A stretch of 9,896 nt of DNA from Acidobacteriota bacterium (GTDB lineage: Bacteria; Acidobacteriota; Vicinamibacteria; Vicinamibacterales; CAVVIG01): positions 1 through 9,896 of the forward strand of contig JACPZV010000221.1 of assembly GCA_016195295.1 (NCBI GenBank), read 5' to 3'. The first letter of the stretch is position 1. Every line of letters begins with the position of its first letter. The notes below the pieces were generated by a model. The model saw nothing but the letters and a program-made list of their open reading frames with translations, searched no databases and was not told the origin of the DNA. This document shows, one piece after another, positions 1 through 6,729 of this stretch. The position numbers were made by a program, and so were the translations under genes.

Positions 1-2023
1 AATCACGTGATGCTGGCCAACGACGGCGGCGGCGCGATCACCGACAACGTCGCCGCGCGCGAGCGGACGTGGTCCGGCGAGGAGTACGCGACCGGGCAGT
101 TTTATCACGTCATCACGACGAAGCACGTCCCCTATCACGTCTGCGGCGCGCAGCAGGACAACTCGACGCTGTGCGTCTCGAGCGCGACCAACCTCGGCGG
201 ACGCGGAGGCGGCGGTGGCTGCGGACGCGGAAACGTGGAGCCGCCGTATCAGGCGGGCGGCGGCGAGCCGGGCTACATCGCACCCGATCCGAAAGATCCG
301 GACGTCTTCTACGCGGGCGCGAACAACGGATCGTTTCTCACGCGGCTCAACCGTCGCACGGGCGAGCTGAAGGAAGTCGGCGCGTATCCGCGCTTCTTCT
401 CCGGCGAGAACTCGTCCGAGGTCCACGAGCGATGGCAGTGGACGTATCCGATCATCTTCTCGCCGGTCGACGCCAACGTCCTCTACACGTCGTCTCAACG
501 GGTGTGGAAGACCACCAACGGCGGCCAGACGTGGACGGCCATCAGCGGCGATCTCACGCGTCACGATCCGAAAACATTCCAGGATTCCGGCGGCCCGATC
601 ACGCACGACATGAACAGCCCGGAAATGTACGGAACGGTGTTCTCGCTGGGCCCCGGCAAGACGGACGTCAACGTGATCTGGTCCGGATCGGACGACGGCA
701 TCGTGCAGGTCACGCGGGACGGCGGCAAGACGTGGACGAACGTGACGCCGCGCGAGATGCCGGACCTGGGCCGTGTCAGCCAGATCGACGCGTCCGCGTT
801 CGACGCGGCGTCGGCGTACGTCTCCGTGAAGAAGCCGCTGCTCGAAGACTTCTCGCCGTACATTTTCCGCACGCACGACTACGGCCGCACGTGGACGAAG
901 ATCGTCGCCGGCATCAAGGGCAACGACTACATCTCGTCGGTGCGCGAGGATCCGGTGCGCAGGGGCCTGCTCTACGCGGGCGCCGAGCACGGCTTCTACG
1001 TCTCGATGGACGACGGCGATCACTGGCAGTCGCTGTCGCTGAATCTGCCGGACACGCAGGTGTCGGACATCTGGGTGGAAGGCGGCGACGTCGCGATCGC
1101 CACGCACGGCCGCGGCTTCTACATCCTCGACGACGTGAATCCGCTGCGGCAGTATGGAGCGGCGGTGACGGCGACCGACGCGTATCTCTTCAAGCCGGGC
1201 GACGCGATTCGCGCGGGCGGCGTCGCGAACATTTCGTACTGGCTGAAGAAGCCCGCCGAGAAGATGACGCTGGAGATTCTGGACAGTAAGAATCAGGTAG
1301 TGCGCTCCTACACAGGGGCCTTGCCGGGTAGGGCTGGTGGGTGGCGGGCGCGGACGCGGCGGGCCGCCGCCGTCGATGGCCGGCGGTCTGCAGCGCTTCA
1401 CCTGGGATCTGCAGGCGCAGCCCGTCGTCCAGTTCCCCGGCATGGTGCTGTGGGGCGCGACGCAGAACGGTCCGCTCGTCGTGCCTGGCACGTATCAGGC
1501 GCGGCTCACGATCGACGGCAGGGGGCAGACGCAGTCGTTCGCTGTGAAGAAGCATCCGTATCACAGCGTGACCGACGCAGACCTGCAGGAACAGTACGAC
1601 CTGGCGATCCAGATTCGCGACAAGGTGAACGACGCGAACAACGCGATCATCCAGATTCGCCGCATCAAGCAGGCGCTGCTCGACCGCGAATCAAAGACGA
1701 TGAGCGCGGACGTGAAGGAAATCGCCGAGCAACTGATCAAGGAGCTGACCGCGGTCGAGGTGGACGTCTATCAGGTCAAGAATCAGAGCAATCAGGATCC
1801 GCTGAACTTCCCCATCAAGACCAACAATCGCCTGGCGTCACTGCTGCGCGTCGTCGAAGCCGGTGACGGCAAGCCGACGGGGAACGCGGTACCGATCTTC
1901 AACGACCTGAAGAATGAATTGAAAGCGGAGACCGATCGCCTGCAGCGGTCGCTGTCGACGTATCTGCCGCGGTTCAATCAGCTCGCGCAACGGCTGGGGT
2001 TGGAACAGATTTCAGAACGGTAG
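1..2023 (+). pseudogene. Asp-box/VPS10-like beta-propeller exported protein, 5'-truncated by window and frameshifted
   Basis: The gene is open from the first base of the window in frame 1 (N-H-V-M-L-A-N-D-G-G), so its start lies upstream. It resembles the large sortilin/VPS10-like 'glycosyl hydrolase BNR repeat' proteins common in Acidobacteriota, which are secreted and of uncertain substrate. Four Asp-box motifs are visible: TTNGGQTW (about 511-534), TRDGGKTW (712-735), THDYGRTW (871-894) and SMDDGDHW (1003-1026). Each marks a propeller blade. The propeller ends near THGRGFYILDD, followed by a beta-domain start (YWLKKPAEKMTLEILD). After about base 1330, frame 1 becomes Arg/Ala-rich nonsense although it stays open to 1866. 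The expected C-terminal sequence continues in frame 2 from about 1337 to the TAG at 2021-2023. This is therefore one gene with a net +1 shift in the G-rich stretch 1315-1360. It is either a real mutation or a sequencing/assembly error. The family call is good; its enzyme activity is unproven. Confidence 0.8.
1337..2023 (+). CDS. C-terminal domain of the VPS10-like protein in the shifted frame
   Basis: This is the downstream half of the broken gene, readable from a GTG at 1337. That GTG is probably not a real start: no ribosome binding site precedes it, and the first residues (VGGGRGRGGPPPS) are the Gly/Pro linker usual in the middle of these proteins. Next come a beta-sandwich segment (FTWDLQAQP, FPGMVLWGATQNGP, PPGTYQARLTIDG-like) and an alpha-helical, charged tail (DADLQEQYDLAIQIRDKVNDAN onward), likely coiled coil, ending LGLEQISER. 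The order linker, sandwich, helical tail matches the normal C-terminus of the family as I remember it, which is why I join it to the upstream frame. Codon use looks like that of the upstream half. Confidence 0.75.
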   Translation: MGGGRGRGGPPPSMAGGLQRFTWDLQAQPVVQFPGMVLWGATQNGPLVVPGTYQARLTIDGRGQTQSFAVKKHPYHSVTDADLQEQYDLAIQIRDKVNDANNAIIQIRRIKQALLDRESKTMSADVKEIAEQLIKELTAVEVDVYQVKNQSNQDPLNFPIKTNNRLASLLRVVEAGDGKPTGNAVPIFNDLKNELKAETDRLQRSLSTYLPRFNQLAQRLGLEQISER

Positions 2024-2144
2024 GGCGGGTCCTTCCGGACATGCAGGGCGGGTCCTTTTGGACCCGCCTGACTGTCTGCCGGGTCCGAAAGGACCCGGCC
2101 TACACGTCGCGCATGTCGATCCGCCGGGTCCACAAGGACTCGCC
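2024..2144. repeat. Four clustered GGGTCC/GGACCC tetraloop hairpins between genes
   Basis: Directly after the stop of the upstream gene lie four copies of one hairpin unit. Copy 1 (2024-2040) has the left arm GGCGGGTCC, loop TTCC and a cut-off right arm GGAC. Copy 2 (2047-2068) is a perfect 9-bp stem GGCGGGTCC/GGACCCGCC with loop TTTT. Copy 3 (2078-2099) is a perfect 9-bp stem GCCGGGTCC/GGACCCGGC with loop GAAA, a GNRA tetraloop as RNA. Copy 4 (2125-2142) is a weaker stem, loop ACAA, with one G-T pair. All loops are four bases but differ in sequence, while the stem core GGGTCC is kept. That suggests conserved RNA or DNA pairing. It could act as a REP-like element or a transcription barrier; no U-tract follows, so it is not a classical terminator. 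Confidence 0.8.
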
Positions 2145-2180
2145 CTACGAATTCCGCCGCGCTCCTGTGAGGAGGAAGTC

Positions 2181-3644
2181 ATGGTCCAATCCGACACGAT
2201 CACACGCCGCGCGTTGCTCCGCCACGCCGCGCTCGGCACGCTCGCCCTGGCATCCGGGATCGATCGCGTGTTCGGTCAACCGGCGCCGCGACCGAACATC
2301 GTCTTCATCATGGCGGACGATCTCGGGTACGCCGACGTCGCGTGCTACGGGCGGCCCGACCTCGCCACGCCGAACATCGATCGCATCGCCGCCAACGGCG
2401 TCCGTTTTCTGCAGGCGTATGCGAACTCCGCCGTCTGCTCCGCGACGCGTACGGCGCTGATAACCGGTCGTTATCAGTACCGGCTGCGCGTGGGACTCGA
2501 GGAACCGATCCCCTCCGACGCGACCAGCGTTGGATTGCCGCCCGGGCATCCGACGCTGCCGTCGCTCCTCAAAAAGATCGGGTACGGCACGACGCTGGTC
2601 GGGAAATGGCACCTGGGTCCGCCGCCGGCATTTGGTCCGCTCAAGAGCGGCTACGACCACTTCTACGGCTTTCGCACGGGCGCGCTGGACTACTACGCGC
2701 ACACGACGACGAATCAAAAAGACGACCTCTGGGACGGCGACATCGCGATCCACGAGACGGGCTATCTCACGGACCTGCTCGGCCGCCGCGCCGTCGACGT
2801 CGTCAACCGCTACGCGCGATCGCGCCAGCCGTTTCTGCTCAGCCTGCATTTCAACGCGCCGCACTGGCCGTGGGAAGCTCCGGGAGACGAGCCGGAGTCC
2901 GCGCGCCTTCGCGCGACAAACCTGCGCGACTACGACGGCGGATCGCAGAAGACGTACCAGCGCATGATCGAGGCGATGGACGCGCAGATCGGCCGCGTCC
3001 TGCAGGGGCTGGATTCCAACGGGCTCACGTCGAACACGATCGTCGTCTTCACGAGCGACAACGGCGGCGAGCGGTTCGCCGACACGTGGCCGTTCACCGG
3101 CAGAAAAACGGAATTGCTCGAGGGCGGACTACGGATTCCGTCCATCGTTTCGTGGCCCGCGCGAATTCCGCGCGGCCGGACGACGGATCAGGTGAGCATG
3201 ACCATGGACTGGCTGCCGACGCTGCTGGCGGCGACCGGCGGGACGCCGGATCCGGCGTCGCCCCCGGACGGGATCAATCTGCTGCCGCAGGTGACGCAGA
3301 ACGCGGCGCCGGTTTCAAGGAAGATCTTCTGGCGCTACAAGGCGAACGCGCAGCGCGCGGTCCGCGATGGTGATTTCAAGTACCTCAAGATCCTCGACAA
3401 CACCTTCCTCTTCAACGTCGTCGACGATCCGATGGAGCGCGCGAACCTGAAAGATCGGCGGAAGGACGTCTACGATCGGCTGGTCGCGGGGTGGTTCGAC
3501 TGGAACGCGACGATGCTTCCAGAAGTCGACGAGAGCTCGACGGGCAGCAACACGGGCGACCTGTGGGCGGACCACATTGGCGCGAAGCCCGCCAGCACGA
3601 AGGCGGACAACCCCGTCCCGCCCAAGAAACCCGGCGGAGTCTAA
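2181..3644 (+). CDS. Tat-exported type I sulfatase
   Basis: This is a 487-residue arylsulfatase-family enzyme (alkaline-phosphatase fold) that should hydrolyse sulfate esters outside the cytoplasm. The substrate cannot be told. The start ATG at 2181 is set by a strong ribosome binding site (AGGAGG, 2169-2174) and gives a twin-arginine signal (TRRALLRHAALG, residues 8-19). The frame is open upstream, but only through the hairpin repeats. Metal site residues are D46-D47 (ADDLGY), D293-N294 (TSDNGG) and H228 (APHWP). K142 and H144 (GKWHLG) and K309 (GRKTELLEGGLR) complete the usual set. The formylglycine signature is C86-S-A-T-R90 followed by TALITGR, so C86 is the residue to be oxidised. The third position is Ala instead of the more usual Pro. 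Length is normal and the gene is complete. No sulfatase-maturing enzyme lies in the window. It stands alone, with repeats on both sides. Confidence 0.93.
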   Translation: MVQSDTITRRALLRHAALGTLALASGIDRVFGQPAPRPNIVFIMADDLGYADVACYGRPDLATPNIDRIAANGVRFLQAYANSAVCSATRTALITGRYQYRLRVGLEEPIPSDATSVGLPPGHPTLPSLLKKIGYGTTLVGKWHLGPPPAFGPLKSGYDHFYGFRTGALDYYAHTTTNQKDDLWDGDIAIHETGYLTDLLGRRAVDVVNRYARSRQPFLLSLHFNAPHWPWEAPGDEPESARLRATNLRDYDGGSQKTYQRMIEAMDAQIGRVLQGLDSNGLTSNTIVVFTSDNGGERFADTWPFTGRKTELLEGGLRIPSIVSWPARIPRGRTTDQVSMTMDWLPTLLAATGGTPDPASPPDGINLLPQVTQNAAPVSRKIFWRYKANAQRAVRDGDFKYLKILDNTFLFNVVDDPMERANLKDRRKDVYDRLVAGWFDWNATMLPEVDESSTGSNTGDLWADHIGAKPASTKADNPVPPKKPGGV

Positions 3645-3650
3645 CGCTGA

Positions 3651-3747
3651 CGCTCGGCTAAAGCCTCGCGCTACGTCGAGAACGGCCGCGATCGTAGCGC
3701 TGCGTCGAGAATGGTATGCACTCGTAGCGCGAGGCTTCAGCCGAGCG
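3651..3747. repeat. 25-bp inverted repeat with nested direct repeats after the sulfatase
   Basis: Arms 3651-3675 and 3723-3747 are reverse complements with one mismatch in 25 (A-C at arm position 10), around a 47-base centre. Each arm itself holds a small hairpin, GGCTAAAGCC on the left and GGCTTCAGCC on the right. The centre carries a second copy of GCGCTNCGTCGAGAANGG (first at 3669-3686, second at 3698-3715; 16 of 18 bases equal) and TCGTAGCGC at both 3692 and 3722. The element starts 7 bases after the sulfatase stop and ends 6 bases before the next promoter. It may serve as a terminator-like barrier or be a REP/MITE-like mobile repeat. No open reading frame of note lies within it. Confidence 0.8.
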
Positions 3748-3753
3748 AGATAC

Positions 3754-3783
3754 TTGACATGCAACCATATGGTTGCATATTAT
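3754..3783 (+). promoter_or_regulatory. Promoter with embedded ArsR operator palindrome
   Basis: A consensus -35 box TTGACA (3754-3759) and a -10 box TATTAT (3778-3783) are 18 bases apart. The spacer 3760-3777 is the perfect palindrome TGCAACCATATGGTTGCA; with one flanking base each side it is 20 bases long (3759-3778). A repressor dimer bound here would block RNA polymerase, the standard autoregulation of ArsR genes. The predicted transcription start is about 3790, some 7 bases before the ArsR ATG. The leader would therefore be too short for a normal ribosome binding site. Confidence 0.85.
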
Positions 3784-3796
3784 CCGTGCGGCCCGG

Positions 3797-4132
3797 ATGG
3801 ACAAGCTCGACAGGGTCTTCAGGGCGCTCGCCGATGCCGGCCGCCGCACGCTGCTGGATCAGCTCCGCGCCGACAACGGGCAGACGCTGACCGAGTTGTG
3901 CGAGCACCTCGACATGAGCCGCCAGGCGGTCACGAAGCATCTCCGTCTGCTCGAGGACGCCGGACTGGTCGTCGTCGTCTGGCGCGGGCGCGAGAAGCTG
4001 CACTATCTGAATCCGGTTCCGATCCACGAAATGGCCGAGCGCTGGATCGGCAAGTTCGAGCGCCACCGATTGCGCGCGCTGAGCGACCTGAAGAAACGGC
4101 TGGAAGGAAAAGGCGATGACCGCAGCGACTAA
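3797..4132 (+). CDS. ArsR/SmtB-family winged-helix repressor
   Basis: This 111-residue DNA-binding protein heads a four-gene operon. The helix-turn-helix lies at residues 30-53 (TLTELCEHLDMSRQAVTKHL) and the beta-wing at about 57-72 (LVVVVWRGREKLHYLN). The usual ArsR metal site ELCVC is absent: there is a single Cys (C35) in ELCEHL and no His/Asp cluster. It is therefore probably not a metal sensor, but of the type paired with SRPBCC proteins. ATG 3797 is chosen because a TTG start at 3773 would lie inside the promoter palindrome. No Shine-Dalgarno sequence is visible and the leader is only about 7 bases, so translation is likely leaderless-like. The end overlaps the next gene by 17 bases. 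It probably represses its own operon through the palindrome at 3759-3778; the signal is unknown. Confidence 0.92.
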   Translation: MDKLDRVFRALADAGRRTLLDQLRADNGQTLTELCEHLDMSRQAVTKHLRLLEDAGLVVVVWRGREKLHYLNPVPIHEMAERWIGKFERHRLRALSDLKKRLEGKGDDRSD

Positions 4133-4595
4133 ACCGAAGTTCGTCTACGTCACCTACATTTCGTCGACGCCGGAGAACGTGTTCAACGCGCTGACCGATC
4201 CTGAGATGACCAAGCAGTACTGGGTCCGTCACCGCAACGCATCCGACTGGAAGCCCGGCTCCGAGTGGCGCCACGAGGACTACGACGATCCATCGCTCGT
4301 CGACATCGTGGGCACGGTGGTCGAGCGGACACCGCCAAAGACGCTCGTCATCACGTGGGCCTTCCCCGCCGACAAGGGCAACGCCGCGAAGACGTCACGC
4401 GTCAGGTTCGACGTCGAGCCGTGGAGGAGCGTCGTGCGCCTCACCGTGACGCACGACGAGCTCGAGCCGGGCGGGCCGATGCTGAAGGGCGTCTCGTCGG
4501 GCTGGCCGCTGATTCTGTCGAGCCTGAAGACATTGCTCGAGAGCGGCCGGCCGCTGGCCGGTACCTCGACGCGCATGACGGAGCCACCGAAATGA
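4116..4595 (+). CDS. SRPBCC (AHSA1-like) domain protein 1
   Basis: This 159-residue protein has the helix-grip START/Bet v1 fold: FVYVTYISSTPENVFNALTD at the N-terminus, then a tryptophan-rich stretch (QYWVRHRNASDWKPGSEWRHED), beta strands (IVGTVVERTPPKTLVITWAF), LTVTHDELEPGGPM, and a C-terminal helix (GWPLILSSLKTLLESG). Members of this group bind small hydrophobic ligands; the ligand here is unknown. ATG 4116 lies inside the end of the ArsR gene with AAGGAAAAGG just upstream as ribosome binding site, so translation is coupled to ArsR. The pairing of an ArsR repressor with AHSA1-like proteins is very common and suggests that the SRPBCC proteins act on the compound or stress sensed by the operon. 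The gene is complete and of normal length. Confidence 0.9.
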   Translation: MTAATKPKFVYVTYISSTPENVFNALTDPEMTKQYWVRHRNASDWKPGSEWRHEDYDDPSLVDIVGTVVERTPPKTLVITWAFPADKGNAAKTSRVRFDVEPWRSVVRLTVTHDELEPGGPMLKGVSSGWPLILSSLKTLLESGRPLAGTSTRMTEPPK

Positions 4596-5047
4596 CTACG
4601 CTTATCGCCGAAAGGTCGATCGAGATCGCCGCGCCGGCGTCAAAGGTGTGGGCGGTCCTCACAGAGCGGACGAGCGAATGGTCGGATCTCTTTGGGGCGA
4701 AAGGGCCTGTCGAGTCCGACTGGAAGGTCGGCAGCGAGGTGCTGTGGAGAAACGCGGACGGCGTGGTCTACGTCAACGGCCGCGTTCTCGCGTCGGAGCC
4801 GGCGAAGCTCCTGCGGTTCAGCGTCCGCTCCACGCAACGCGAGATGCAGCCGCTGTCCGGGAAGGCCGAGGACGACATCACGCAGACCTACGCGTTGGCC
4901 GAGCACGGGGGACACACGACGCTCTCAATCGCCCACGGTGATTTCAGGAATCTCGCGAAGGGCGAGGAGATCTACCCGGCGGTGATGGCCGGCTGGGATC
5001 AGCTTCTGGCGAAGTTCAAGGCGCTGGCGGAGAACGCGCGACCCTAG
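4592..5047 (+). CDS. SRPBCC (AHSA1-like) domain protein 2
   Basis: This 151-residue second SRPBCC paralogue starts at the ATG in an ATGA overlap with the previous stop (4592-4595), a strong sign of translational coupling. The frame is open further upstream to 4265, but that part is the shadow of the preceding gene and reads as Arg-rich nonsense. Domain landmarks are IEIAAPASKVWAVLTE (first strand and helix), WKVGSEVLWRN, VYVNGRVLASEPAKLLRFSV, a strand ending ALAEHGGHTTLSIAHGDF, and a C-terminal helix AVMAGWDQLLAKFKALAE. It is complete. It is clearly different in sequence from protein 1, so the pair is not a recent duplication. Ligand and partner are unknown. Confidence 0.9.
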   Translation: MTTLIAERSIEIAAPASKVWAVLTERTSEWSDLFGAKGPVESDWKVGSEVLWRNADGVVYVNGRVLASEPAKLLRFSVRSTQREMQPLSGKAEDDITQTYALAEHGGHTTLSIAHGDFRNLAKGEEIYPAVMAGWDQLLAKFKALAENARP

Positions 5048-5075
5048 CCGGGAGCACGAGCGATGGGAGAAATAC

Positions 5076-5399
5076 GTGGCTGACATCTATCAGGACTTTC
5101 CCATTAAGTCGCCTGTGAACCGTGTTTACGATGCCGTCAGCACGTCTCATGGTCTCGACTTGTGGTGGACCAAGCGCTCTTCGGGACAGGCGAAGGAAGG
5201 CGCGGAGTTTAGCCTTTGGTTTGGGCCTGACTACGATTGGCGCGCGAAGGTGACGAGGGCCGTCCCTGGTACGGAGTTCGAACTTCAGGTGGTCAAGGCC
5301 GATCCGGATTGGCTTCGAACTCGAGTGGGTTTTCGGTTGGAAGATCGTGGCGCAACGACGCAAGTCCACTTCTACCACGAAAAGCGGCTGGATGCATGA
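5076..5399 (+). CDS. SRPBCC domain protein 3, shortened
   Basis: This is a 107-residue SRPBCC protein starting at GTG 5076, 28 bases after the previous stop, with a GGGAGA-type ribosome binding site (5065-5070). An ATG at 5063 is rejected because its frame closes after six codons. The N-terminus (DIYQDFPIKSPVNRVYDAVSTSHGLDLWWTK, in part) and middle (FELQVVKADPDW) are typical. The C-terminus is odd: it jumps from strand TTQVHFYH straight to EKRLDA. In relatives I remember, those two pieces are separated by a 'TGWPEANEH...' segment and a long C-terminal helix, so some 35-40 codons seem to be missing in frame. The long helix that closes the ligand cavity would be lost, so function is doubtful. 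Codons are visibly more AT-rich than in the two genes before it, suggesting separate origin. Confidence 0.75.
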   Translation: MADIYQDFPIKSPVNRVYDAVSTSHGLDLWWTKRSSGQAKEGAEFSLWFGPDYDWRAKVTRAVPGTEFELQVVKADPDWLRTRVGFRLEDRGATTQVHFYHEKRLDA

Positions 5400-5438
5400 C
5401 GGTACTCCCGAGAGTAGAGCCGATCGCCGCGCGGACCC

Positions 5439-6723
5439 TTAGCAGCCTGGCAGCTTGAACGACGCGATGCGTGTCGAGTACGTCGGCGCGTCTTTCTTCA
5501 CGTAGTCGCCGACGTACCAGATCGTGCAATCGTCCGACGGGTCCATCGCGGTCTGTATGTAATCCTCCCAGCGCATCGCGTTTTGCGAGGCCTCGCCCTC
5601 GGCCAGGACGGTCTCGTGGAACGTCAGGATGCCGGCCGGATCGGTCGCGAGCCTCGCGGCGAATCGCTGACCCGGGTCACGGGCCCGCTGACCTTCGTCC
5701 TGGACGGCGTCTTCCAATCCACGTGAACTGCCAGACGACAACGCCGTCGCCCTCGAGGACGTTCTTCAGTTGTGTCCCGCCGGCCGCCATCATGATGTTC
5801 GGCGCGCCGGGCGGCGGCGGCGCCGGGCCGTCCACGTCCGCGTTGTTCAGAAAGTTCACGCCGTCCATGACGCGGCACTGCTCGCGCGCGGGCTCGCCTT
5901 TCAACATGCGCTCGCGCTCGGCGACGCACGCGTGCTTCTGGATCACCTCGTCGCCGGTGCTCGTCGGAACGTAGTAGCCGTCGGGCCAGACGGCGGGCCG
6001 CGGGTAATCCGGAAACAGCGGCCGCTCGAACGCGTAGCGATAGTACGGTCCGAGCGGGTCGGAAGTTGTACTGATCGCGTAGCACATCGCGTGGGTGCCC
6101 TCGGCCGGCGCAGGCGCAGGTGGCGGCGTCGCGCCAGGTTGCCCACGCTGCGGGACAACTGGCAGCGGGAGAGGCGGCGGTGGCCCTGGTCTCGCTGCTG
6201 CCCCTGGGCGCGCGGCGCCACCCGGCTTCGCGGGCTCGCCAGGCCTCAAACGATCCGCTTCGAAAGCGGTGCGACGGAAGATCGGCATGACGATCAGCCA
6301 GCGATCGGCGAGCTGGTCGTAGCGGACGACCGCGTCGCCGTTTGGCCGCGCTTCACACACGCCGCCGAATCCTGCAAAGAACGTGTTCGTGCCCGTCGGG
6401 CCGTAGAGTGTCCTGCCGGTCGCATCGAAGCGCGCGCCCTTTTTCGTGAAAACCGCGACCTGCGAGTTGACGATTTGGACGATATGATCCGGACCGACGG
6501 CGAGCGAATTGTCCGAGGGGTTGCGCGGCAGGGGCGGGTGATTCGAGCCCGGCCCTTCAGCGAATCCGAATCCCAAGCCGTCAAAGCTGTCGACGACCGC
6601 AAGCGCCGGCTTCGCACCTTGCGTCGTCTGTTCAACCGATGGATTGTTCTGCGGAATCACCAGCGTGCCCGCCAGCGCGACGCCAATGACCAGATAACCA
6701 GATGACCCAATGATCCGATTCAT
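5439..6723 (-). pseudogene. Exported protein of unknown function, frameshifted and internally deleted
   Basis: This is the remains of one gene spread over three frames. Frame A (6723 down to about 5725) encodes a signal-peptide-like N-terminus, then SFDGLGFGF, NSLAVGPDHIVQIVNSQVAVF, a Pro/Ala/Gly-rich linker at residues 160-208, and NNADVDGP...PNIMMAAGGTQLKNVLEGDGVVVWQF. At 5724-5725 one C seems lost, and the expected HVDWKTPSRTKVSGPVT is in frame C (5725-5675). Then a third frame gives PGQRFAARLATDPAG onward to STRIASFKLPGC and TAA (5439-5441). Relatives I recall have well over 100 residues between the GPVT and PGQRF pieces, so a large internal deletion lies near 5670-5677 (ACCCGGGT). If translated, the open frame would stop at 5677. 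The family is an exported Acidobacteriota-type protein of unknown role. Its start lies 6 bases after the serine hydrolase stop, suggesting one operon. Confidence 0.75.
6683..6716 (-). repeat. 8-bp-period repeat inside the signal-peptide codons
   Basis: Read on the - strand, four 8-base units follow each other: GGATCATT, GGGTCATC, TGGTTATC, TGGTCATT, then GG. They encode residues 3-14 of the damaged exported protein. The same period and similar units make up the intergenic hairpin at 8501-8593 and a stretch at 9276-9307. Confidence 0.65.
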
Positions 6724-6729
6724 CGATGC

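Noticed and set aside
69..1289. Long + strand open frame of 406 codons overlapping the VPS10-like gene
   Set aside because: It is an Arg-rich shadow frame of a GC-rich gene; the frame-1 protein has clear Asp-box motifs.
1315..1360. Programmed ribosomal frameshift in the VPS10-like gene
   Set aside because: There is no typical slippery heptamer or Shine-Dalgarno-like stimulator, and frame 1 stays open for 500 bases of nonsense. Mutation or read error is simpler.
2024..2144. CRISPR array
   Set aside because: Units are short hairpins with unequal spacing and no uniform spacers, and there are no cas genes.
2145..2864. Long - strand open frame opposite the sulfatase
   Set aside because: It is Arg/Val-rich with no motif, while the + strand frame has all sulfatase active-site residues.
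3651..3747. Insertion sequence
   Set aside because: It is under 100 bases with no transposase and no clear target duplication; it is kept as a repeat only.
5770..6705. 311-codon + strand open frame opposite the damaged exported gene
   Set aside because: It has Arg-rich composition and no recognisable domain; the - strand pieces match a known protein pattern.
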